A stretch of DNA of 54,737 nt from Pseudomonadota bacterium (lineage in GTDB: Bacteria > Myxococcota_A > Polyangia > Polyangiales > Polyangiaceae): positions 1 to 54,737 of the forward strand of contig JAEYYX010000080.1 of the NCBI GenBank assembly GCA_023428245.1, given 5' to 3'. Both the position numbers and the translations under genes were made by a program. This document shows, piece by piece, positions 31,044 through 38,559 of the stretch. Position 1 is the first letter of the stretch. Every line of letters begins with the position of its first letter. Under the pieces are notes generated by a model. It saw only the letters and a program-made list of their open reading frames with translations. It was not told where the DNA came from and made no database searches.

Positions 31044-32435
31044 TCAGGCCACTTCCACACCCAATTCGAGGCTCGCGATGCGGCGATACAGCGTAGCGCG
31101 GCCGATGCCGAGCTTCTTCGCGGCGAGCGCGACGCTGCCACCGGTCAGCCGCAGCGCGTGTTCGATAGCGCGGCGTTCGATCTCTCGGAGAGGAACAATT
31201 TCCGTACCGAACAAAGAGGACCCATTCTCGTTGGCGGCCGTCTGAGCAAGCCCCGACACTCGCACTTCAGCGGGGAGATCGTGGGGGGTGATGAGCTCGC
31301 CGCTACTCGCGAGCAGGCTCCGCTGCACGATGTTCTCGAGCTCGCGCACATTCCCCGGCCAGCTGTATTCCATGAGCGATTCGAGAGCCGCCGGCACCAT
31401 GACGCATGTCTCGGGGAATCCGAGGTCACGCCTGAGGCCCCGAAGCATCTCGCTTACCAAGAGCGGGATGTCTGTCTTGCGCTTTCGAAGCGGCGGCACC
31501 GAAATCGGGTACACCACCAAGCGAAAGAAGAGATCTTCCCGGAAGGCGCCGCTCTGAACGAGAGCGCGCAGATCCCTCTGGGTCGAGGCGATGACGCGAA
31601 CGCTGAGCGGCGCCGAGGTGCGCCCATCCGGGTGACGAATGCGCTGGCTCGAAAGAAAGCTCGAGAGGCTCGACTGAGCTTGAGGCGAGAGGGCGTCGAC
31701 GTTGCTCAGGAAGATCACCCCGCCGTTCGCCTGCTCGAACAGGCCGGCAACGGCGCGACGTGACTCGAGCTCACGACCGAAGAGCTCGCCCTCATGTTGT
31801 CCAGCGTCGAGTACGGCACAGTCGAGAGCCAACAAAGGTCCGCCTCGTCGGCTACTCCGCTGATGAATCGCCGACGCGACAACTTCGAGACCGCTCCCCG
31901 CCTCTCCTTGCAGAATCACTGCGACGTCGCGGTGCACCACACGCTCGATCTGAGTGTGTACGTCCCGGATGGCAGGACTCTCCCCGAGCAGGGCCAAATC
32001 CGAAAAAGCCCGCGCGCCGGTCCGCCCGCCCCTTGGACCGCCCTCCGCTTCTCCGCTGAGCCTTTCGAGCGCCGACAGCAGCCGCGCCTGTTCGAAGGGC
32101 CGCGGGAGACAGTCGGTCGCGCCTGCCCGGATCGCCTCGAGGGCCGTTTCCGCATCAGCGGGGGTCGAGAGGGCGAGAATCGGTAGCGCTGGGTGACGAC
32201 TTCTAAGGGCACTGAGCGCCAAGGTCCCGCCGGGAGCGAGGGACCACTCCACACAAGCCACATCACAGGGAGTTTCCGTCTCCCCTTCGACGACGCTGAA
32301 ACCGGCGCTCCGCAGCCAATGGGAAAGGAGCGAGCGAGCTGCCCGGTCGCTCTCGACCACTTGAACACACAGAGGACGTGCCGTTCGCGCCTCCTGGTCA
32401 GGCAATGGGCGGGGGGCGCTCTCGAGACCGGACAT
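31044..32435 (-). CDS. NtrC-family regulator with degenerate receiver and ATPase domains
   Basis: Built like a sigma-54 enhancer-binding protein (463 residues): receiver ~21-125, AAA+ domain ~145-380, Fis-type helix-turn-helix ~420-455. The key residues are gone. Receiver: Glu63 replaces the phospho-acceptor Asp and Arg112 the conserved Lys. Walker A is GEAGSGLE (177-184), with Leu183 for the catalytic Lys. The GAFTGA loop that touches sigma-54 is deleted: ELFG is followed by RELESRRAVAGLFEQANGG. Walker B reads IFLSNVD, with Ser244-Asn245 for Asp-Glu. By contrast FREDLFFRL (sensor I region), YSWPGNVRELEN (sensor II) and the DNA-binding helix-turn-helix are well kept. It should bind DNA but neither hydrolyse ATP nor open a sigma-54 promoter; a repressor or sigma-70-type regulator is likely, as with other GAFTGA-less relatives (e.g. 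TyrR, HupR). Its start faces the TerB gene, 216 bp away. Confidence 0.93.
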   Translation of the reverse strand: MSGLESAPRPLPDQEARTARPLCVQVVESDRAARSLLSHWLRSAGFSVVEGETETPCDVACVEWSLAPGGTLALSALRSRHPALPILALSTPADAETALEAIRAGATDCLPRPFEQARLLSALERLSGEAEGGPRGGRTGARAFSDLALLGESPAIRDVHTQIERVVHRDVAVILQGEAGSGLEVVASAIHQRSSRRGGPLLALDCAVLDAGQHEGELFGRELESRRAVAGLFEQANGGVIFLSNVDALSPQAQSSLSSFLSSQRIRHPDGRTSAPLSVRVIASTQRDLRALVQSGAFREDLFFRLVVYPISVPPLRKRKTDIPLLVSEMLRGLRRDLGFPETCVMVPAALESLMEYSWPGNVRELENIVQRSLLASSGELITPHDLPAEVRVSGLAQTAANENGSSLFGTEIVPLREIERRAIEHALRLTGGSVALAAKKLGIGRATLYRRIASLELGVEVA

Positions 32436-32651
32436 GCAGCAGAAACAACTACGCCCGTTCGAGCCCGGACTTTAATGCGGTCCGTGCGCATCTCGCTCTC
32501 AGCCCCCCATGAGAGATGCTTTCCGCCCGGACCGCCCGCGGCTTCCGCGCTTCCCTCCCGACGGGCAGCGCTCCTGGGGGCAGGCCTCGGGGGGCTTCTG
32601 CCCCCAGGATTTGAGGACTTTCGGCGCAGCCTCGTGTACGATGCGGGACCC

Positions 32652-33197
32652 GTGAATCTAAAGACCCGGCTCGTCGAACGGCTTCGAGACTCCCTGCTCC
32701 AAAGTGGCCGGAGAACGTCGGACGTAGAGAGCTCAGCGCTTGAGATTCTAGCCCGCCAAGGCCTCCTGAGCAGTCGCGAGAAGGAAGCTTTCCTTCGCGT
32801 CGAGCCGATGGCCGAGCTCCTGTTTCTCGTCGTCGCGGCAGATGAGCTCGTGGCGGATACGGAGCTCCTCGCGATCCGAGGCGCAGTGCGTGGACTCTCC
32901 GGGGATATCCTGACGGACGCCACCGTTCAGGTCATGGTCGAATCGTTCGCGCTCCGCCTACGTGACGAAGGCGCAATCGCACGGCTCGCAGCCGTAACGC
33001 GGGTCCTTGCCTCGGACCGGAACGAAGCTGAAAGCGCGTTCTGCCTTGCGGCTGCGGTTGCCTTGGCTGATAGCAGTGTCTCCGACTCGGAAAGTCGGCT
33101 GATGGATGAACTCGCCACCTCCCTAGGAATCACCGCTCAAGATCGCGAGCGGATCCTCGGCGAAGTGGCACAAGATAAAGACGGGGATCCAGAGTGA
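32652..33197 (+). CDS. TerB-like (tellurite-resistance/DUF533-type) helical protein
   Basis: A 181-residue all-helical protein. Start GTG 32652; the frame upstream to 32193 opposes the NtrC-like gene and is a shadow. Residues ~55-175 carry the TerB-fold pattern: VEPMAELLFLVVAADELVAD with acidic residues after the helix, then ESAFCLAAAVALADSSVSDS and ESRLMDELATSLGI, two pseudo-repeats each ending in an acidic loop that could bind metal. Cytoplasmic. TerB-like domains occur in many unrelated contexts and here nothing else suggests tellurite resistance. Its stop overlaps the GTG of the UDP-glucose dehydrogenase gene by 4 bp, so the two are coupled. Confidence 0.78.
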   Translation: MNLKTRLVERLRDSLLQSGRRTSDVESSALEILARQGLLSSREKEAFLRVEPMAELLFLVVAADELVADTELLAIRGAVRGLSGDILTDATVQVMVESFALRLRDEGAIARLAAVTRVLASDRNEAESAFCLAAAVALADSSVSDSESRLMDELATSLGITAQDRERILGEVAQDKDGDPE

Positions 33198-34525
33198 AAA
33201 TTGCAGTCATTGGTTCAGGGTATGTCGGTCTGGTCGCAGGCGCTTGCTTCGCTGATTCGGGCACGACGGTCGTTTGTGTGGATCGCGACGAACGAAAGCT
33301 CGCCGCGCTCGAGAAGGGCGAGGTTCCCTTCTACGAGCCGCGCCTCGCGGACATCGTCAAGAAAAACTGGCCCGAGCGCCTCACCTTCAGCTCAGATCTC
33401 GCGGGCGCGATCGACGGTGCCAAGGTTGTCTTCATCGCCGTCGGAACCCCGCCCCAAGAGGACGGCTCCGCCGATCTCAGCCACGTGCTCACCGTCGCCG
33501 AGCAGGTCTCTAAGGCTGCGAAACACGACCTCGTCCTCGTCACCAAGAGCACCGTGCCCGTAGGCACGAACATGCGCGTGCGCCAGGTCGTCCAGAAGCA
33601 CACCTCCTTCAAGATCGACGTCGTCTCGAACCCCGAGTTTTTGAAAGAAGGCGACGCGGTCAACGACTTCTTCAAGCCCGACCGCATCGTGATCGGAACC
33701 GATAGCGACCACGCCTTCGAGGTCATGGCTCGACTCTACGCCCCCTTCAACCGCCAGCAGAACCGCGTCATCCGCATGTCGCCGCAGAGCGCCGAGATCG
33801 TGAAATACGCGGCCAACGCGATGCTCGCGACCAAGATTTCGTTCATGAACGAGATCGCGCGCATCTGTGACGCGACGGGAGGCGATGTCGAAGACGTCCG
33901 CATCGGCATCGGCACCGACAAGCGTATCGGTACCCACTTCCTCTACGCTGGTCTCGGCTTCGGCGGCTCCTGTTTCCCGAAGGACCTGCGAGCTCTCGTG
34001 AACACCGGCAACGAGCTCGGCATCAGCATGCGCGTCGCCGAGGCCGCTACCCAGGCAAACCTGATCCCCGTTAAGACCATGGTCTCGCACATGGAGCGAG
34101 ATCTCGGCGGTCTCGACGGTAAGGTGATCGCCATCTGGGGTCTCGCCTTTAAGCCCCGCACAGACGACGTGCGCGAGGCTCCCGCCCTCCGCGTCATCGC
34201 CGAGCTGAAGCAGCGCGGAGCCACCGTGCGCGCGACCGATCCTCAGGCCATGGGGACCGCTCTCGAGAAGCTCAAGGCTTCCTACACCGCGGACATCGTG
34301 ACCATGTGCAACACGCCCTTCGAGGCCTGTGAGGGCGCAGACGCTCTCTTGATCGCGACCGAGTGGAACGAGTATCGGAACCCCGATCTCGAGCGCCTCG
34401 CTGGCATGCTCAAGAAGAAGTGGATTTTCGACGGACGCAACGTTCTCGTCCCCGCGGCCGTGGCCGAGGTTGGCCTGAACTATCGCGGGATCGGGCGTCC
34501 TGCCATCGGACCCGACGTGAAGTGA
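33194..34525 (+). CDS. ugd: UDP-glucose 6-dehydrogenase
   Basis: Oxidises UDP-glucose to UDP-glucuronate in two NAD-dependent steps, supplying precursors for exopolysaccharide or lipopolysaccharide. The 443 residues show the full family layout: Rossmann motif GSGYVG (7-12), VPVGTNMRVR, NPEFLKEGDAVNDFFKPDRI, substrate-binding KYAANAMLATKISFMNEI, the catalytic-Cys motif GGSCFPKD (Cys260) and the C-terminal NAD-side segment WGLAFKPRTDDVREAPAL. Start GTG 33194 overlaps the TerB-like stop; its own stop (TGA 34523-34525) overlaps the GTG of the next gene. It therefore sits in a three-gene translationally coupled string. No glycosyltransferases are adjacent. Confidence 0.96.
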   Translation: MKIAVIGSGYVGLVAGACFADSGTTVVCVDRDERKLAALEKGEVPFYEPRLADIVKKNWPERLTFSSDLAGAIDGAKVVFIAVGTPPQEDGSADLSHVLTVAEQVSKAAKHDLVLVTKSTVPVGTNMRVRQVVQKHTSFKIDVVSNPEFLKEGDAVNDFFKPDRIVIGTDSDHAFEVMARLYAPFNRQQNRVIRMSPQSAEIVKYAANAMLATKISFMNEIARICDATGGDVEDVRIGIGTDKRIGTHFLYAGLGFGGSCFPKDLRALVNTGNELGISMRVAEAATQANLIPVKTMVSHMERDLGGLDGKVIAIWGLAFKPRTDDVREAPALRVIAELKQRGATVRATDPQAMGTALEKLKASYTADIVTMCNTPFEACEGADALLIATEWNEYRNPDLERLAGMLKKKWIFDGRNVLVPAAVAEVGLNYRGIGRPAIGPDVK

Positions 34526-34884
34526 CCATCGATACACGGGGCGTCCCCGAGTGCACTCGCTGCGGCGCGTGCTGCTTTTCGGACGCCCCCGACTACCTTG
34601 CCGTGCTCGGCGTCGACTCCGAAAGGATGGGGCGCGACGCCGAGCGCTGGACCGAGAGTCACGGCGGCCGCCTCTACATGCGGCTCAAGGACGGACGCTG
34701 CGCCGCTCTCAGGTTAGAGGAGAACGGACAATACCTATGCTCGATCTATGAGCGGCGGCCCGACGTCTGCCGCTGGCTCGAGCGGGGCTCAGGTCACTGC
34801 CGAGGGGAGCTGAAAACGAAATCCGACCTGGCGCGCGCGGCGCTCGTCCAGCTCCGGACGCGCGCCGAAAAACCTCAAGGCTGA
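34522..34884 (+). CDS. YkgJ-family Cys-cluster protein
   Basis: A 120-residue protein starting at GTG 34522, which overlaps the ugd stop (GTGA); longer frames run inside ugd and are not used. Cys11, Cys14, Cys17 and Cys18 form the CxRCGxCC signature of the YkgJ/UPF0153 zinc- or iron-chelating family, followed by YLCSIYERRPDVCRW and GHCRGE, the other conserved Cys. Cytoplasmic. The role of the family is not established; a metal or Fe-S cluster is expected. Its last 10 bp overlap tail-to-tail with the lipoprotein gene on the minus strand, leaving no room for a terminator between. Confidence 0.85.
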   Translation: MTIDTRGVPECTRCGACCFSDAPDYLAVLGVDSERMGRDAERWTESHGGRLYMRLKDGRCAALRLEENGQYLCSIYERRPDVCRWLERGSGHCRGELKTKSDLARAALVQLRTRAEKPQG

Positions 34885-35459
34885 GGGGCGCCCTGTGGGG
34901 CGGGCACTTCTGCCGGAGCAGCCGTGCCACAGTCGCAGGGACCAAACCCTTGCCCATCTGCGGCGCAAACCTGCCCCCCTGCGCAAGCACCAGGTCCGAC
35001 GCAGGTTTGGGTCGAACCGGGCACACAGGCGCGCGGAGCCGCAGCGGCAGCTACCGGCTCAGGCTCAGGCGCGGGGGTCTCGGCGCCGCTCAACTGGTAC
35101 ACCTGGCTCTCGTCGGCGACCGGTGCCTGCTCACATCTCGGCGGATCGAACTTCCCGCAATAAAATGAGAGCTCACCCCGATAGATGAGCTTGCGGTAGG
35201 CGCTGTTCGGGCCACCAACGACCTTCGATGAGCTTTCGCCGCCGACGATCGTGTAACCCTTTTCGCCGCAGAGTACCTCGGCGCGTCCGATGCAAGCACT
35301 GATGCCTTTCTCACAAGCAACGACGTAGCCACCGCCCGGAAGCGGGTTCGTCTTGACGGACCCACCACAAGCCGAGGCCAGGCCAGCCAACAAGACGAGC
35401 GCACCCTGCGAGACCCCGGGGGGCGCAGTCAGACGGAAACGGAGACGAGAGAGGCTCAC
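34875..35459 (-). CDS. Cys-rich lipoprotein, last gene of the 45-35 kb string
   Basis: A 194-residue lipoprotein; signal peptide LVLLAGLASACGG with Cys31. Residues ~45-110 hold five Cys in a compact domain (VACEKGISACIGRAEVLC, GELSFYCGKF, RCEQ), like other short disulfide-rich myxobacterial lipoprotein domains. After a Pro/Ala linker the C-terminal part has a second Cys-rich knot (CVPGSTQTCVGPGACAGGQVC, then GPCDCG), a small motif common in Polyangiales surface proteins. The ATG overlaps the PIG-L stop by 4 bp, so it is coupled to the deacetylase gene and presumably co-expressed. Ligand unknown. Confidence 0.78.
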   Translation of the reverse strand: MSLSRLRFRLTAPPGVSQGALVLLAGLASACGGSVKTNPLPGGGYVVACEKGISACIGRAEVLCGEKGYTIVGGESSSKVVGGPNSAYRKLIYRGELSFYCGKFDPPRCEQAPVADESQVYQLSGAETPAPEPEPVAAAAAPRACVPGSTQTCVGPGACAGGQVCAADGQGFGPCDCGTAAPAEVPAPQGAPQP

Positions 35460-36343
35460 GACCCGGACCTTATCTCACCGCACCCTGAAGCCAAGAGGGC
35501 CAAAAGTCGCGCGCTCGTCTCCGCCCTGTATCGCTCGATCCAGCGCTCCGCAAAGACGAGCGGCTCAAGGTCCGGCGCGCTCAAGAGGGGGCCGAGATCC
35601 ACCGCCAAGAGGAGCCGATCAGTCGCGTCAGCCCTATCGCTCGCGGCAAAGGTCGCGTGGGCGACGCGGCGTCCGACCGTCGCGAGGTCGTAGCGCTTGG
35701 CGGAAAGCTGAGACTCGAAAACAGCAAGCAGCTCGGCCTCGAGCTCAGGCTCTCCGGAGACGGGAAGCTCTACGCGCGCATCAGCCGGGAGCCAGTCGAG
35801 ATCACCCCACACCTCCACCCCGAGCACCCGCTCCGGTCGCTGGCTCTCGGGGAGCCTTCGTAGGACCCGGAGCACCCGGAGTGTCACTGCCAAGTGGGAC
35901 GCGTGCCTGTCGAAGAGGTTGTGCGTATAAAGGATTCGCGGACGCACGAGGCGGAGGAGCTCAAAGAGCTCGTCGTCGATCTGGCGATGGTCCAGCTGTT
36001 TGAGCTCGCTGCTCGGATGCCCCAGCTGAGTGACGGCCGCGTAGCGTCCAATGTCCGCGGCGCGCACCTGTTCTTTCCTTCGCTGCTCGACGAGACCCGC
36101 TCTGTCGAGGTCAGCGAAAGGACCACTCTTGACCGAACCCGCACCATCGCTCACGACGATCCCGACGAAGGCCTGGCTCGAGTCGCGGTAGGCCGAGAGG
36201 ATTCCGTGGTAGCCGAGGATCTCGAGATCGTCCGCGTGAGCGACCAGCCCGAGGTGCGTGCCTCGGCGGAGCGCGTCTTCGGGCGCTTCACCGCTTGGAA
36301 CGTGAGTTCGCTCGGAGAGCGACTGCGTGAGCGACGCTCCCAT
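35456..36343 (-). CDS. PIG-L / LmbE-family deacetylase
   Basis: Zinc-dependent deacetylase of the LmbE/MshB/BshB type, 295 residues. Metal motif AHADDLE at 35-41 (usually AHPDDE; the Pro is Ala here, the ligands His36, Asp38, Asp39 remain), and the second motif THNLFDRHASH ending at H147/H150. Such enzymes remove N-acetyl groups from sugar-linked substrates: GlcNAc-inositol or -malate in low-molecular-weight thiol synthesis, or polysaccharide fragments. It lies 11 bp after glgB and overlaps the next lipoprotein by 4 bp. A link to thiols would fit the sulfite reductase at the head of the string, a link to glucans the glg genes; the sequence alone does not decide. Confidence 0.88.
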   Translation of the reverse strand: MGASLTQSLSERTHVPSGEAPEDALRRGTHLGLVAHADDLEILGYHGILSAYRDSSQAFVGIVVSDGAGSVKSGPFADLDRAGLVEQRRKEQVRAADIGRYAAVTQLGHPSSELKQLDHRQIDDELFELLRLVRPRILYTHNLFDRHASHLAVTLRVLRVLRRLPESQRPERVLGVEVWGDLDWLPADARVELPVSGEPELEAELLAVFESQLSAKRYDLATVGRRVAHATFAASDRADATDRLLLAVDLGPLLSAPDLEPLVFAERWIERYRAETSARLLALLASGCGEIRSGS

Positions 36344-36354
36344 TCGGCCCCCCT

Positions 36355-38559
36355 TCAGCCAAGATTCGGCTCGAGAACGACCACACCGAGCGGCGGCAAG
36401 GCGAGCTTCACCGACTGGGAGAAGCCGTGCATCGGAGCGCCCTCGGCGCCGTACGTGTCCTGCTTCATGTAGCCGCTACCGCCGAACTCCGCTCGATCGG
36501 AGTCGAGGCAAACCCGATAGGCCCCCGCCCGCGGAACCCCGATCAGGTAGTCGTCGCGCGGGACCGGCGTCAGGTTCATCACCACGATCAAATGCCGCTC
36601 TTGGCCCGGGATCTCGCGTCGGAACGCGAGCACCGAGTTTTCTCGGTCCGAACAATCGATCCAGGCGAATCCGGTCGGATCGGGATCGTTCTGCCAGAGC
36701 TCTGGATAACCTCGGTACAGCTTACCGAGCTCAGCCATGAATTCGAGAAGCTGCTTTCTCTCAGGGAACTCCGCGAGGTGCCAATCGACGGAACCGTCGA
36801 CATTCCACTCCGTGTGCTGACCAATCTCGGTGCCCATGAACACGAGCTGCTTGCCGGGCCGAGTCACCTGATAGGTGAGCAGGACGCGCAGGTTCGCGAG
36901 CCGCTGCCAGATATCCCCCGGCATCTTCTCGATCAGTGAGCGCTTGCCATGGACGACTTCGTCATGGCTGATCGAGTTGATGAAACGCTCCGTGTACTCG
37001 TAGAGCATCGCGAAGGTGAGCTGATCCTGGTGGTACTTGCGGTGGACCGGCTCCTTCTTGAAGAACTCGAGGGTGTCGTGCATCCAGCCCATGTTCCATT
37101 TGAACGTGAAGCCGAGCCCTCCCTCTTCCGGCGGCGCCGTCACTCCACCCCAGGAGGTCGACTCCTCGGCGATCGTGAAACAGCCCGGGCACTGCTCGTG
37201 GACGGCGGTGTTTAGGGCGCGCAGGAAATGGATCGCGGCGATGTTCTCGCGGCCGCCGTACTCGTTCGGGACCCACTCGTCCGCCTTGCGGCTGTAGTCG
37301 AGGTAGAGCATCGAAGCGACAGCGTCGACGCGGATGGCGTCGATGTGGAACTCCTCGAGCCAATAGATCGCGTTCGCGATCAAGAACGAGCGAACTTCGC
37401 TGCGCCCGTAGTTGAAGATCAAAGTTCCCCAGTCGGGGTGTTCTCCGCGGCGCGCGTCTTCGTGTTCGTAAAGAGCCGAGCCGTCGAAACGACGGAGCGC
37501 GAAGTCGTCCTTCGGGAAATGGGCCGGGACCCAGTCCATGATCACTCCGATGCCCTGATTGTGGAGGTAGTTGACCAGGTAGCGGAGATCGTCGGGCGAG
37601 CCGTACCGGCTGGTCGGAGCGTAATACCCGGTCACCTGGTAGCCCCAGGATGGATAAAAAGCGTGCTCCGCGAGGGGCATGAACTCGACGTGTGTGAAGC
37701 CGAGGGCTTTGACGTGGTCGGCGAGCCGAGGCGCAAGCTCCCGGTAGCTGAGCGAGCGATTCCCGTCTTCGACCACTCGAGCCCAGGAACCGAGATGCAG
37801 CTCGTAGATGTGCACCGGCTGGCGTCGAATGTCTTTCTCGCGTGAGAGCCAGCGGTAGTCGTCATCGGTCCACTGGAAGTTCGACTCAGAGACGATCGAC
37901 GCTGTGCGCGGCGGCAGCTCCATCTGGCGACCCATCGGATCGGCCTTCACACGAAGCTCACCACCTTGACCCAAGATCTCGAACTTGTAGAGCGCACCCG
38001 GCCCAATCCCGGGGATAAAAAGCTCCCAGACGCCCGACTGACCTAAGCTGCGCATCGGGAACAGGCGCCCGTCCCAACCGCAGAAATCACCGACTACACT
38101 CACCCGCTGCGCACACGGTGCCCACACAGTGAACGACGTCCCCGAAATGCCGTCGACGATCATCGGGCGCGCTCCGAGCGCATCCCAAAGACGCCGGTGG
38201 GTTCCTTCGGCGAAGAGATAGAGATCGAGCTCGCCGACCGTTGGCAAAAAACAGTAAGGATCGGCCCGCTCCCAGTAGGTGCTCCCGCCAAAAGTGAAGC
38301 GAGCGCGATAGCCGGGCTTTACCTCGCCAAAGGTGCCCTCAAACAGTCCTCCCCCGAGGTGCGTGAGCGGCTGGCTCCCGCTGTCGTCGAGGATGAGCTC
38401 AGCCGCCTCGGCATCCGGATGAAAAACGCGCACGATCGTCCCGCCGGAGCCGTTTGAGTGACGACCCAAGACCGAGTGCGGATCGTGGTGAGTCCCCGAG
38501 GCGAGGCGAGCGCGATCGAGATCCAGCGGATGCGCTGAAAGGCCAGAAGTTTCGTTCAT
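36355..38559 (-). CDS. glgB: 1,4-alpha-glucan branching enzyme
   Basis: Forms alpha-1,6 branches in glycogen or glycogen-like glucan; GH13, 734 residues, the full two-CBM48 length. N-terminal region with HDPHSVLGRH and FEGTFGEVKPGYRARFTFGG, second CBM48 (TSFTVWAPCAQRVSVVGDFC), then the catalytic barrel: HVEFMPLAEHAFYPSWGYQ, IRVDAVAS with nucleophile Asp412, IAEESTSW with acid/base Glu465 (53 residues apart, as in E. coli), NSISHDEVVHGKRSL. Its first base overlaps the last base of glgX (TAATG). Genes glgE, glgX and glgB in a row make a complete glucan elongation, trimming and branching set. Confidence 0.97.
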   Translation of the reverse strand: MNETSGLSAHPLDLDRARLASGTHHDPHSVLGRHSNGSGGTIVRVFHPDAEAAELILDDSGSQPLTHLGGGLFEGTFGEVKPGYRARFTFGGSTYWERADPYCFLPTVGELDLYLFAEGTHRRLWDALGARPMIVDGISGTSFTVWAPCAQRVSVVGDFCGWDGRLFPMRSLGQSGVWELFIPGIGPGALYKFEILGQGGELRVKADPMGRQMELPPRTASIVSESNFQWTDDDYRWLSREKDIRRQPVHIYELHLGSWARVVEDGNRSLSYRELAPRLADHVKALGFTHVEFMPLAEHAFYPSWGYQVTGYYAPTSRYGSPDDLRYLVNYLHNQGIGVIMDWVPAHFPKDDFALRRFDGSALYEHEDARRGEHPDWGTLIFNYGRSEVRSFLIANAIYWLEEFHIDAIRVDAVASMLYLDYSRKADEWVPNEYGGRENIAAIHFLRALNTAVHEQCPGCFTIAEESTSWGGVTAPPEEGGLGFTFKWNMGWMHDTLEFFKKEPVHRKYHQDQLTFAMLYEYTERFINSISHDEVVHGKRSLIEKMPGDIWQRLANLRVLLTYQVTRPGKQLVFMGTEIGQHTEWNVDGSVDWHLAEFPERKQLLEFMAELGKLYRGYPELWQNDPDPTGFAWIDCSDRENSVLAFRREIPGQERHLIVVMNLTPVPRDDYLIGVPRAGAYRVCLDSDRAEFGGSGYMKQDTYGAEGAPMHGFSQSVKLALPPLGVVVLEPNLG

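Noticed and set aside
33392..34537. 381-codon minus-strand frame
   Set aside because: Antisense to UDP-glucose dehydrogenase.
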